From: JBLHUT01 sp047629975
GTDB lineage: Bacteria; Pseudomonadota; Alphaproteobacteria; Rhodobacterales; Rhodobacteraceae
Direction: 5' to 3'
NCBI GenBank assembly: GCA_047629975.1
Contig: JBLHUT010000010.1
Location: 1 to 31,134 of the forward strand
DNA length: 31,134 nucleotides
The position numbers were made by a program, and so were the translations under genes. The notes below the pieces were generated by a model. The model did no database searches. It was given only the letters and a program-made list of their open reading frames with translations, and was not told where the DNA came from. Positions 14,848-22,812 of the stretch are shown one piece after another (position 1 is the stretch's first letter; each line of letters opens with the position of its first letter).

Positions 14848-16182
14848 CTATGTTAGCGCAATCTTGAGCGCCTCGTAAGATGCTTTTGGCGTTCGTTCGA
14901 GGGTGTCGAAATCGACATGCACCAATCCGAAACGCGGGTCATATCCAAGCGCCCACTCATAATTATCCATAAGCGACCAGATGTAATAACCCTTCAGCGG
15001 GATACCTTCGTCAAGGGCGACCTTCAATTTGCCGATATGACTGTCGAGAAACGCAACGCGGGCAGGGTCATCGACCTGACCGTCTTTAACCGTGTCTTCC
15101 AGTGCCAGTCCGTTTTCGGTCACATAGAGTGGCAGGTCGCCGGTATAATCGTTCCGCACCATCCGCAGAAAATGCAACAGCCCGTCTGGATAGATCTCCC
15201 AGCCGATTTGGGTTTTTGGCAGGGGTCCGGGAACCTCGCGCAGGCTGGGCCACGCGGAGGCGTCGGGCGCGATGATCTTGCGGGTGTAGTAATTGAGCCC
15301 GATCCAGTCGAGAGGCTGTGCGATAACGTCGAAATCATCTTGCCACTTGTCGGGCAGATATCCGCCCATCCCCTCCAGCGCGAGGTCGGGATAGGTGCGC
15401 TTGAACAGGCCCGACAAAAAGAACTGGTTGTAATAGCTGTCATACCGGGCAGCGGCCTGCTTGGCCTCGGGGGTGTCATCAACCGGTTGGGCGTATTCAA
15501 AGTTGCACACAGCCCCGAGGTTGCCCATTCCAAGGCCGCGCATGACCTGCGTTGCAGTGCCGTGGGCGAGCAGAACGTGATGCATGGCGCGCGCTGTGGC
15601 ACGGATATCGCGCAGGCCGGGGGCATGGTGCCCCATGAAGTGACTGAGCCAGCCGACGCACCACGGCTCGTTGATCGGGGCGGCGGACCAGATCCGGTCC
15701 CCGACGCGGCCCATGATCGTTTCGGTGAAATCTCCGAACCAGCTTGCGATATCCCGGTTGCGCCAACCGCCCATATCAGCCAGCGGCGAAGGCAATTCCC
15801 AGTGATACAAGGTGGCCGCAGGCTTCAGCCCCCGCTCCAGCATGGCATCCACAAGGCGGTCGTAGAAATCCAGACCCTCGGAGTTGGGCGCACCTCGGCC
15901 CTCGGGCATGACGCGCGCCCACGACATGGAAAACCGGTAAGAGTCCAGCCCGGCCGCCTTCACCAGATCCAGATCTTCCTCGAACCGATGATAATGGTCA
16001 CATGCCAGCAGGCCGTTTTGCGCGTTGACGACATTGCCCGGAGTTGCGGCAAAATCGTCCCAGTGGGTCCGGCCCGCCCCGCCTGCGGCGTGGCCCTCGA
16101 TCTGATAGCTTGACGTGGCGGTCCCCCAGATGAAATCTTTCGGAAAATCCTGACGGGTAAAGGTAAAGGCGGTCATGGTCAC
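14848..16182 (-). CDS. GH1 beta-glucosidase
   Basis: A 444-residue glycoside hydrolase family 1 enzyme, cytoplasmic (no signal peptide), expected to split beta-glucosides such as cellobiose. The N-terminal FIWGTATSSYQIEG is typical. The acid/base glutamate is in PINEPWCVGW (E172) and the nucleophile in LYVTENGLA (E356); SLMDNYEWALGYDPRFGLVHVD near the end is the aglycone/glucose-binding segment. The ATG overlaps the stop of the lacI-family gene (ATGA), so the two are coupled. ATG at 16176 is an alternative start. Pairing with a LacI regulator and glk, and with the agl operon on the other side, suggests a combined alpha/beta-glucoside locus. Confidence 0.94.
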   Translation of the reverse strand: MTMTAFTFTRQDFPKDFIWGTATSSYQIEGHAAGGAGRTHWDDFAATPGNVVNAQNGLLACDHYHRFEEDLDLVKAAGLDSYRFSMSWARVMPEGRGAPNSEGLDFYDRLVDAMLERGLKPAATLYHWELPSPLADMGGWRNRDIASWFGDFTETIMGRVGDRIWSAAPINEPWCVGWLSHFMGHHAPGLRDIRATARAMHHVLLAHGTATQVMRGLGMGNLGAVCNFEYAQPVDDTPEAKQAAARYDSYYNQFFLSGLFKRTYPDLALEGMGGYLPDKWQDDFDVIAQPLDWIGLNYYTRKIIAPDASAWPSLREVPGPLPKTQIGWEIYPDGLLHFLRMVRNDYTGDLPLYVTENGLALEDTVKDGQVDDPARVAFLDSHIGKLKVALDEGIPLKGYYIWSLMDNYEWALGYDPRFGLVHVDFDTLERTPKASYEALKIALT

Positions 16183-17216
16183 TCCGGAGCAGGGCCGGTG
16201 GACTGCCCGACGATCAGTTCAGCCTCCAGCATTTGGCTTTTTCTGGCGGCGTCCTCGGGCGAGGTACGATTGGCGATCAGGTCGATGAGCAGGGTCGCGG
16301 CACAGTTTCCCGCCTTGCGAACAGAAGAGCGGGTCGTGGTAAAGCTAGGCACAGGGCCTGCGTTTTCGATGTAGGACAATTCGTCGTCATAAGAGACCAG
16401 CGAAACGTCCCGTCCCAGTTTCAGACCGGCTTCCTCGATGGCGCGGCGCACCCCGTAGGCAATCATCAACGAGGACACAACAAAAGCCGTGGGGGCGGGG
16501 GCCGCGTTCAAAAGATCAAGGGTGGCGGTATAGCCGTATTGCTCGGTCATCGCGCCCGACCGCATCAAACGGGGATCGGCTGCCACACCTTGCTCGGTCA
16601 GGGCCTGTTCGAACCCGGCCCGTCGCCGGAAGGCGAAATCACAAGCCTCCGGCCCGTTCAAAAGGGCGATCCGGCGGTGTCCAAGGTCAAGCAGGAAACC
16701 GGTCGCCCGCAAAAAGGCCCGCCGGTTGTTCACATCTACAAAAGCATACGGCGCAGTCACATCCGATGACCGCCCGTGCACCACAAACGGCAGGCCAAGA
16801 TTGTGCAACAGCGCAATGCGCGGATCATTACATAGCGGGCTGTGGATGATCACGCCGTCCACAGCACCGCGCCCGCAGAGTTCACGATATGTGCGGGTCT
16901 CGTCGGCCTCTTTTACGATGGACAGCAACGTGTCGTATCCATAGCGGGCATAGACGTCTGCGCAGCCCGAAACAAAGTCTCCGAAGATCGGGTTCACGAT
17001 TTCGGGCTGGTTTGAAAACGCGATGACATGGCCGATTGCCATCGACCGCCCCGTGGCCAACCCTTTGGCGCGCGAGTTGGGGCGGTAATCGTGTTGACTG
17101 GCCGCACTCAGCACCCGCTCGCGCGTCCGCTCGGCTACCTCCGGGTAGCCGTTCAAGGCACGGCTCACGGTGGTCTGGCTCAGGCCCAAACTCTTGGAGA
17201 GGTCTTTAAGGTTCAT
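16179..17216 (-). CDS. aglR: LacI-family transcriptional regulator of the glucoside locus (AglR-like)
   Basis: A 345-residue repressor with the N-terminal LacI helix-turn-helix (MNLKDLSKSLGLSQTTVSRAL, hinge region about 45-60) and a periplasmic-binding-protein-like sugar domain (GHVIAFSNQPEIVNPIFGDF onward). The ATG at 17216 begins the canonical domain; an in-frame TTG at 17234 would add six residues and is less likely. It is divergent from aglE and heads the bgl-glk operon, and two LacI-type palindromes flank the promoter region, so it probably represses both directions until a glucoside binds. The symbol is by position and family; the inducer cannot be read from sequence. Confidence 0.88.
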   Translation of the reverse strand: MNLKDLSKSLGLSQTTVSRALNGYPEVAERTRERVLSAASQHDYRPNSRAKGLATGRSMAIGHVIAFSNQPEIVNPIFGDFVSGCADVYARYGYDTLLSIVKEADETRTYRELCGRGAVDGVIIHSPLCNDPRIALLHNLGLPFVVHGRSSDVTAPYAFVDVNNRRAFLRATGFLLDLGHRRIALLNGPEACDFAFRRRAGFEQALTEQGVAADPRLMRSGAMTEQYGYTATLDLLNAAPAPTAFVVSSLMIAYGVRRAIEEAGLKLGRDVSLVSYDDELSYIENAGPVPSFTTTRSSVRKAGNCAATLLIDLIANRTSPEDAARKSQMLEAELIVGQSTGPAPE

Positions 17217-17230
17217 GCCGTGCGAATTCT

Positions 17231-17244
17231 CCAAAGCGCTGTGA
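17231..17244 (-). promoter_or_regulatory. LacI-type operator near the regulator's own start
   Basis: CCAAAGCGCTGTGA matches the perfect palindrome TCAAAGCGCTTTGA at 17430 in 12 of 14 positions. It lies 15 bp before the regulator ATG and just downstream of the predicted transcription start, a position suited to autorepression. Confidence 0.65.
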
Positions 17245-17260
17245 GGGTCAATGTCTTCCG

Positions 17261-17289
17261 ATGTTAGCGATAAACTTTTGGCGCGTCAA
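17261..17289 (-). promoter_or_regulatory. Promoter of the LacI regulator-GH1-glk operon
   Basis: On the minus strand TTGACG (17289-17284), a 17-nt spacer and TAACAT (17266-17261) form a good sigma-70-type promoter. Transcription would start near 17254, giving a leader of about 38 nt that contains the operator at 17231-17244. Confidence 0.65.
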
Positions 17290-17330
17290 AAGCCAAATAC
17301 TCCCGAATAACCTGCAAAGCATACGGAAAC

Positions 17331-17350
17331 ATAAAGAAACATAAAGAAAC
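17331..17350. repeat. Tandem decamer in the divergent lacI-aglE region
   Basis: ATAAAGAAAC occurs twice in immediate succession, preceded by a partial copy (GGAAAC) and followed by AAAAAATATC. The A-rich tract lies midway between the two LacI-type operators. It may aid bending or simply be a slippage product. Confidence 0.5.
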
Positions 17351-17429
17351 AAAAAATATCTTCCATTATTCAAACCAAGCTTTAGGGTCGGGACCCAAGG
17401 CAGTGTTCTTTGGCACTTGCTCGCAAGAA

Positions 17430-17443
17430 TCAAAGCGCTTTGA
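17430..17443 (+). promoter_or_regulatory. Perfect LacI-type operator upstream of aglE
   Basis: TCAAAGCGCTTTGA is a perfect 14-bp palindrome with the CG-centred form typical of LacI-family operators. It lies 63 bp before the aglE ATG, where it could cover the aglE promoter. A CTTGC-TC-GCAAG inverted repeat (17417-17428) sits just upstream. I could not place the -35 and -10 of aglE with confidence. Confidence 0.75.
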
Positions 17444-17506
17444 ATCGCTGCACACGACCGAGATCAAAAAGATGCGCCATGATGCGCGAAAACTGGGAGG
17501 TTTTAC

Positions 17507-18859
17507 ATGAAACACTTGCTTATGGCGGGCGCTGCTTGCGCTGCATTGACGGCGGGAATGGCGAATGCCGCGGGGCATCTGCCTTACAATCCGGGCGAGG
17601 GCGACTTTAGCTGGGACAGCTTCGAGGCGCTCAAGTCTGTCGATCTGACGGGCGAGACGATCACCGTGTTCGGCACGTGGCTCGGCCTTGAGGAAGAGCG
17701 TTTCGAAAATGCGATGAAGTATTTCGAAGAGGCTACCGGTGCCACGGTAAACTATTCGGGGTCTGACAGTTTCGAGCAGCAGATCGTGATCGATCTTGAG
17801 GCAGGATCTGCGCCCAACGTCGCGATTTTCCCGCAGCCCGGTCTTGCAAAAGACCTTGCGGCGCGCGGGCTGCTTGCGCCTTTGGCGGAATCGGATGCGC
17901 AATGGGTGCGTGACAATTACGCCGCCGGCCAGTCGTGGGTGGATCTTGCAACCTTTCCGGACGAGAGCGGCGCCGACCAGTTTTACGGCCTGTTCTACCG
18001 CGTCGATGTGAAGTCTTTGGTCTGGTACAGCCCCGAGAACTTCGAGGATGCGGGGTACGAAATTCCGACAACTCTCGAAGAGGTCAAGGCGCTTGGGGAC
18101 CAGATCGTGGCCGATGGCAGCACGCCGTGGTGTATCGGGCTGGGATCAGGGGCGGCAACCGGCTGGCCGGCAACGGACTGGGTCGAGGAAATGATGCTGC
18201 GCACGCAGCCCCCCGCCGTCTATGACGAGTGGGTTGCCAACACGATCAGCTTCGATGACCCGCGTGTTGTTGCCGCGATCGAGGAATTCGGCGCGTTCGC
18301 GCGCAATGACACCCTTGTGGCCGGAGGTGCCGGTGCGGTGGCCTCGACCGATTTCCGCGACAGCCCTGCCGGTTTGTTCGCCTCGCCGCCGCAATGCTAC
18401 ATGCACCGTCAGGCCAGCTTTATCCCCGCGTTCTTCCCCGAAGGAACAATGATGGGCGAGGATGTCGATTTCTTCTACTTCCCCGCCTACGCCAGCAAGG
18501 ACCTTGGCAAGCCGGTTCTGGGGGCAGGGACCGTGATGACCATCACCAACGATTCCAAAGGTGCGCGCGCCTTGATGGATTATCTCAAGGCGCCCATCGC
18601 CCACGAGATCTGGATGGCGCAGGACGGATTTCTGACACCGCATAACGGCGCCAACCCCGACGTTTATAACAACGACGCACAGCGCAAGATGGGTGAAATC
18701 CTCTTGGGTGCCGATACGTTCCGTTTTGATGGCTCCGACCTGATGCCCGGCGCAATTGGTGCGGGCGTGTTCTGGACCGGAATGGTCGATTACACCAGCG
18801 GCAAGTCCGCCGAAGCGGTTGCCAAGTCGATCCAGGACACCTGGATGTCGATCAAGTAA
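17507..18859 (+). CDS. aglE: Alpha-glucoside ABC transporter, periplasmic substrate-binding protein
   Basis: AglE binds alpha-glucosides (sucrose, maltose, trehalose in Sinorhizobium) in the periplasm and delivers them to AglF/AglG. The 450-residue protein has a signal peptide (MKHLLMAGAACAALTAGMANA, cleavage about 21-22) and the lobed fold of ABC sugar-binding proteins: ITVFGTWLGLEEERF, SDSFEQQIVIDLEAGSAPNVAIFPQPG and GAGTVMTITNDSKGARALMDYL. GGGAGG lies 7 nt before the ATG. It leads aglE-F-G-A-K and is separated from aglF by 123 bp containing strong stem-loops, a usual way to make more binding protein than permease. Substrate range is inferred from the whole operon. Confidence 0.92.
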   Translation: MKHLLMAGAACAALTAGMANAAGHLPYNPGEGDFSWDSFEALKSVDLTGETITVFGTWLGLEEERFENAMKYFEEATGATVNYSGSDSFEQQIVIDLEAGSAPNVAIFPQPGLAKDLAARGLLAPLAESDAQWVRDNYAAGQSWVDLATFPDESGADQFYGLFYRVDVKSLVWYSPENFEDAGYEIPTTLEEVKALGDQIVADGSTPWCIGLGSGAATGWPATDWVEEMMLRTQPPAVYDEWVANTISFDDPRVVAAIEEFGAFARNDTLVAGGAGAVASTDFRDSPAGLFASPPQCYMHRQASFIPAFFPEGTMMGEDVDFFYFPAYASKDLGKPVLGAGTVMTITNDSKGARALMDYLKAPIAHEIWMAQDGFLTPHNGANPDVYNNDAQRKMGEILLGADTFRFDGSDLMPGAIGAGVFWTGMVDYTSGKSAEAVAKSIQDTWMSIK

Positions 18860-18876
18860 CCGGCTTTGTGACCTTA

Positions 18877-18909
18877 CGGGAGGCGGGGGCAAAATTCGCC
18901 CGCCTTCCG
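18877..18909 (+). terminator. Stem-loop between aglE and aglF (attenuator or mRNA stabiliser)
   Basis: CGGGAGGCGGG (18877-18887) pairs with CCCGCCTTCCG (18899-18909): 11 bp including one G-U pair, with an 11-nt loop, followed by GCTTTTC. A second stem TTCCG/CGGAA (18905-18909 with 18916-18920) uses the same 3' arm, so the two cannot form together. Such structures after a binding-protein gene commonly limit read-through into the permease genes. Confidence 0.6.
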
Positions 18910-18982
18910 GCTTTTCGGAAATTCGGTCTTGGTGACACGGTGCGCGGCGCCGCAGTACCAAAAGGGCCTTGGGGGGAGTGTC

Positions 18983-19975
18983 ATGAACCAGTTGGTTTTC
19001 GCGCTGGGAACAGTGGTCGTGGGCGTGTTCGGATGCGTCGCGTATTATTTTCTGTCGAACCTCATTCTCGACCGGATATATCCGGCAAAGGGTGAGAAGG
19101 CGGGTCACAATATCAACCGTGCAAATGCGGTGCGGCCGTGGTTGTTCCTGATGCCTGCTCTTTTGCTGCTGGGCCTGTACCTGCTGTATCCGGTGGTGCA
19201 ATCCATTATCTATTCGTTCTTTGATGCGCGCGGCAAAACCTTTGTCGGGCTTGATAACTGGCGCTGGCTGGTTGGCGATGAAAAGTTTGCAGAAGCCATG
19301 ATCAACAATATGTTGTGGCTTATTGTCGTGCCCGCCCTTGCGACTTTTTTCGGTTTGATATCGGCGGCTCTGACCGACCGTATCAAATGGGGCAACTTTG
19401 CCAAATCGCTGATTTTTATGCCCATGGCGATCAGTTTTATCGGCGCCTCGGTGATCTGGAAGTTTGTGTATGATTTCCGTGCCGAAGGGCAGGAACAGAT
19501 CGGGATACTGAATGCCATCGTTGTGGCTTTTGGTGGCACGCCCGAGGCGTGGATCACGCTGCCGTTCTGGAACAACTTCTTTTTGATGGTCATCCTTGTC
19601 TGGATCCAGACGGGTTTTGCGATGGTGATCCTGTCGGCGGCCTTGCGCGGTATTCCCGAGGAAACGATCGAGGCGGCGATCCTTGACGGGGCCTCCCCGT
19701 TCCAGATTTTCATGAAGATCAAGGTGCCGCAAATCTGGGGCACGATCGCGGTCGTGTGGACCACGATCACGATTCTGGTGCTCAAGGTGTTCGACATCGT
19801 GCTGGCCATGACCAACGGGCAATGGTCCAGTCAGGTCCTTGCCAATCTTATGTTCGACTGGATGTTCCGGGGTGCGGATTTCGGGCGCGCGTCGACTGTG
19901 GCGCTTGTGATCATGCTGATGGTGACACCGATCATGGTGTGGAACATCCGCAATGCACGGGCGGAAATGAAATGA
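18983..19975 (+). CDS. aglF: Alpha-glucoside ABC transporter permease
   Basis: One of two inner-membrane permeases. The 330-residue protein has an N-terminal extra membrane segment (MNQLVFALGTVVVGVFGCVAYYFL), then the MalF-like set starting RPWLFLMPALLLLGLYLLYPVV. The cytoplasmic EAA loop that docks with the ATPase is visible as EETIEAAILDGASPFQIFMKIKVP. The start at 18983 has GGGGGGAG just upstream; the frame begins earlier (18929) but that part reads through the intergenic stem-loop tail. aglG follows after 24 bp. Confidence 0.92.
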   Translation: MNQLVFALGTVVVGVFGCVAYYFLSNLILDRIYPAKGEKAGHNINRANAVRPWLFLMPALLLLGLYLLYPVVQSIIYSFFDARGKTFVGLDNWRWLVGDEKFAEAMINNMLWLIVVPALATFFGLISAALTDRIKWGNFAKSLIFMPMAISFIGASVIWKFVYDFRAEGQEQIGILNAIVVAFGGTPEAWITLPFWNNFFLMVILVWIQTGFAMVILSAALRGIPEETIEAAILDGASPFQIFMKIKVPQIWGTIAVVWTTITILVLKVFDIVLAMTNGQWSSQVLANLMFDWMFRGADFGRASTVALVIMLMVTPIMVWNIRNARAEMK

Positions 19976-19999
19976 CGATGACCTTGTCGGAGACGCGTT

Positions 20000-21133
20000 A
20001 TGGATAATATTGCCGGAACAAAATCAAGCCTGACGTGGGCTGTGAATATTGCGGTTGTGGCGCTTGTGCTGCTGTGGACGATCCCGACCTTCGGGCTGCT
20101 GGTCAGCTCCTTCAGGGACCGTGACCAGATCACGACCTCCGGTTGGTGGACAAGCATGTCGGCCAGTGAACGCAGCATAACGACCCGTGCCGGCGCGCCG
20201 TCAGAGGCCGTGCAGGTTGGCGATCAATGGGTGATTGAGGGCAATCTGTTCGAGGCTGGGGACGGCACGATCACAGCCTTCGGGATCAACGCCCAGCGAC
20301 CTGCCGAGTTTGCCCCCGGTGCCACCGCAGAACGGCGCGGGGCATTTATCACCGTGCAGGAAAACGGCGATTACCGCATCACAAGCGTCGAGCAGCCAAC
20401 AGGCAATCGTGGGACGCGCATTTTTCTGGCCTCGATCGAGGATCCGAAATTCTCGTTCGACAATTACGAACGAGTGCTGTTTTCCGAAGGGATCGGGCGA
20501 TCGTTTCTCAACACCTTTACGGTGACTATTCCCGCAACAATTATTCCGATCCTGATTGCGGCTTTTGCCGCCTATGCACTGGCGTGGATGGAGTTTCCGG
20601 GCCGCGCGCTTATTGTTGCCACGGTTGTTGGGTTGCTGGTTGTGCCGCTTCAGATGTCGCTTATTCCGCTGCTCAAATTGCACAACGGGGTAGGTTTGGG
20701 GAAATCCTATCTCGGGATATGGCTTGCTCATACCGGCTTTGGCCTGCCGCTTGCAGTGTATCTGTTACGCAATTATATCATCGGGTTGCCGCGCGAGATT
20801 ATCGAAAGTGCGCGGGTTGACGGGGCCACCGATTTCGAGATCTTTACCAAGATCGTCCTGCCGCTGTCGTTTCCGGCGCTGGCCTCTTTTGCGATTTTCC
20901 AGTTTTTGTGGACATGGAACGACCTGTTGGTGGCCACTGTTTTCCTTGGAAACAACGAAGAGCAGCTTGTGATGACGGGGCGGTTGCGTGAACTTCTGGG
21001 GTCTCGAGGGGGCGACTGGGAGATTTTGGCAGCATCGGCCTTTGTCTCGATTGCCGTGCCGTTGGTGGTATTTTTCTCGATGCAGAAATTTCTTGTGCGC
21101 GGCCTGTTGGCCGGGTCTGTCAAAGGAGGCTGA
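20000..21133 (+). CDS. aglG: Alpha-glucoside ABC transporter permease with a periplasmic insertion
   Basis: The second permease, 377 residues, about 90 longer than a typical MalG-type subunit. Between the first membrane helix (WAVNIAVVALVLLWTIPTFGLLVSS) and the remaining helices is a hydrophilic stretch (about 42-150) predicted to face the periplasm, a trait also seen in Sinorhizobium AglG. The EAA loop is PREIIESARVDGATDFEIFTKIVLP. GGAG lies 7 nt before the ATG, and aglA starts 2 bp after the stop. Confidence 0.92.
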   Translation: MDNIAGTKSSLTWAVNIAVVALVLLWTIPTFGLLVSSFRDRDQITTSGWWTSMSASERSITTRAGAPSEAVQVGDQWVIEGNLFEAGDGTITAFGINAQRPAEFAPGATAERRGAFITVQENGDYRITSVEQPTGNRGTRIFLASIEDPKFSFDNYERVLFSEGIGRSFLNTFTVTIPATIIPILIAAFAAYALAWMEFPGRALIVATVVGLLVVPLQMSLIPLLKLHNGVGLGKSYLGIWLAHTGFGLPLAVYLLRNYIIGLPREIIESARVDGATDFEIFTKIVLPLSFPALASFAIFQFLWTWNDLLVATVFLGNNEEQLVMTGRLRELLGSRGGDWEILAASAFVSIAVPLVVFFSMQKFLVRGLLAGSVKGG

Positions 21134-21135
21134 AG

Positions 21136-22812
21136 ATGACGGTCGGGAATTTGACAAAATCGGTCACACAGGATGCCGATTGGTGGCGCGGGGCGGTGAT
21201 CTATCAGATCTATCCGCGAAGTTTTCAAGACAGCGACGGTGACGGCATCGGCGACCTGAAGGGGATCGTCGACAGGCTGCCTTATGTGGCGTCGCTTGGG
21301 GTTGATGCGATCTGGATATCGCCGTTTTTCACCTCGCCGATGAAAGATTTCGGTTATGATGTCAGCAATTATTGCGATGTCGACCCGATGTTCGGCGGCC
21401 TGACGGATTTTGCGATCCTGATCGAGACGGCCCATGAATTGGGCATCAAAGTGATGATCGACCTTGTTTTGAGCCATACCAGCGACGCACATCCTTGGTT
21501 TGTGCAAAGCCGCGCCAACCGCACCAATGACCGGGCTAACTGGTATGTCTGGTCCGACCCGAAACCCGATGGCACGCCGCCCAACAACTGGTTGTCGATC
21601 TTTGGCGGATCGGCATGGCAATGGGATGCGCGACGCGAGCAGTATTATCTGCATAATTTCCTGACCTCGCAGCCGGACCTGAATTTTCATGAACCGCAAG
21701 TGCAAGATGCGCTTTTGGATGTGGCGCGTTTTTGGCTTGAACTTGGGGTTGACGGCTTCCGGCTCGATACCATCAACTTTTACACCCATGACGCGCAACT
21801 GCGTGACAATCCCGCCCTGCCACCCGAGCGGCGCAATGCCAATATTGCGCCATCGGTAAACCCGTATAATCATCAAGAACATATCTATTCAAAGAACCGC
21901 CCCGAGAACCTGTTGTTTCTGGCGCGGTTTCGCGCGGTCATGGATCAGTTTCCCGCTATCGCTGCGGTGGGTGAAGTGGGCGATGCGCAATACGGATTGC
22001 AGATTTTGGGCGAGTACACCCAAGGCAATCAAGGCGTGCACATGTGCTATGCCTTTGAGTTTCTTGCAAAGAACACGTTGAGCGCAGAGTTTGTGACCGA
22101 TGTGTTTGCACAGCTTGAACAGCACGCAGCAAACGGCTGGGCCTGTTGGGCGGTGTCGAACCACGATGTGGTCCGCCATGTCTCGCGCTGGCGCATGAGC
22201 GCGCAGGCGCAGCGAATGTTCCCGATCTTGCTGATGTGCATGCGCGGGTCCGTCTGTTTGTATCAGGGCGAGGAATTGGGGCTGCCAGAGGCCGACGTGG
22301 CCTTCAAGGATCTTCAAGACCCCTATGGCATCGAATTCTGGCCCGAATTCAAAGGGCGCGATGGTTGTCGCACGCCGATGGTCTGGCACAGTGACGCGCC
22401 CAATGGCGGCTTCAGTGACGGGCGGCCGTGGTTGCCGGTGGCACAGGCGCACCTGCCGTTGGCGGTTGATGCACAAGAAAAGACACCGGACGCGATGTTG
22501 CACCACTATCGCCGCGCGATAGCTTTGCGGCATGCGCATCCGGCCTTGTCAAAAGGCGCACTGTCCGGGATGCGCGCCGATGGCCCCGTTCTGAGTTTCC
22601 GGCGCAGCCTCGCGGACGAGGAGATTTTTTGCGCCTTCAACATGTCGGATACTGCGGCGCAGATCGCGGCACCGGTCGGGATGTGGCACCCTTTCGGCAC
22701 TGATCTGGGGGGGGCCGTGCCGGTCGATAACGTTTTAAGGCTGGGTCCGTGGCAACCCGTCCTCTTGCTACGAAAAACGCCGCGTAACGGGGAGGAGCCT
22801 TTGAATGACTGA
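21136..22812 (+). CDS. aglA: GH13 alpha-glucosidase
   Basis: A cytoplasmic 558-residue oligo-1,6-/alpha-glucosidase-type GH13 enzyme that would hydrolyse the imported alpha-glucosides. Conserved region marks are VIYQIYPRSFQDSDGDGIGDL, DLVLSHTSDAHPWF, the nucleophile in DGFRLDTINF (D211), the acid/base in AAVGEVGD (E280) and the stabilising aspartate in SNHDVVRH (D344). AAAGGAGG precedes the ATG. The last 8 bases overlap aglK. No signal peptide is seen, consistent with uptake before hydrolysis. Confidence 0.95.
   Translation: MTVGNLTKSVTQDADWWRGAVIYQIYPRSFQDSDGDGIGDLKGIVDRLPYVASLGVDAIWISPFFTSPMKDFGYDVSNYCDVDPMFGGLTDFAILIETAHELGIKVMIDLVLSHTSDAHPWFVQSRANRTNDRANWYVWSDPKPDGTPPNNWLSIFGGSAWQWDARREQYYLHNFLTSQPDLNFHEPQVQDALLDVARFWLELGVDGFRLDTINFYTHDAQLRDNPALPPERRNANIAPSVNPYNHQEHIYSKNRPENLLFLARFRAVMDQFPAIAAVGEVGDAQYGLQILGEYTQGNQGVHMCYAFEFLAKNTLSAEFVTDVFAQLEQHAANGWACWAVSNHDVVRHVSRWRMSAQAQRMFPILLMCMRGSVCLYQGEELGLPEADVAFKDLQDPYGIEFWPEFKGRDGCRTPMVWHSDAPNGGFSDGRPWLPVAQAHLPLAVDAQEKTPDAMLHHYRRAIALRHAHPALSKGALSGMRADGPVLSFRRSLADEEIFCAFNMSDTAAQIAAPVGMWHPFGTDLGGAVPVDNVLRLGPWQPVLLLRKTPRNGEEPLND

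Noticed and set aside
14917..16113. Plus-strand open frame of 398 codons over the GH1 gene
   Set aside because: It is the complement of a certain glycosidase gene with both catalytic glutamates in place.
18146..19822. Long minus-strand open frame (558 codons) antisense to aglE and aglF
   Set aside because: It has no recognisable domain, is rich in H, R and P as expected of the antisense of a GC-rich gene, and lies wholly over two well-supported genes.
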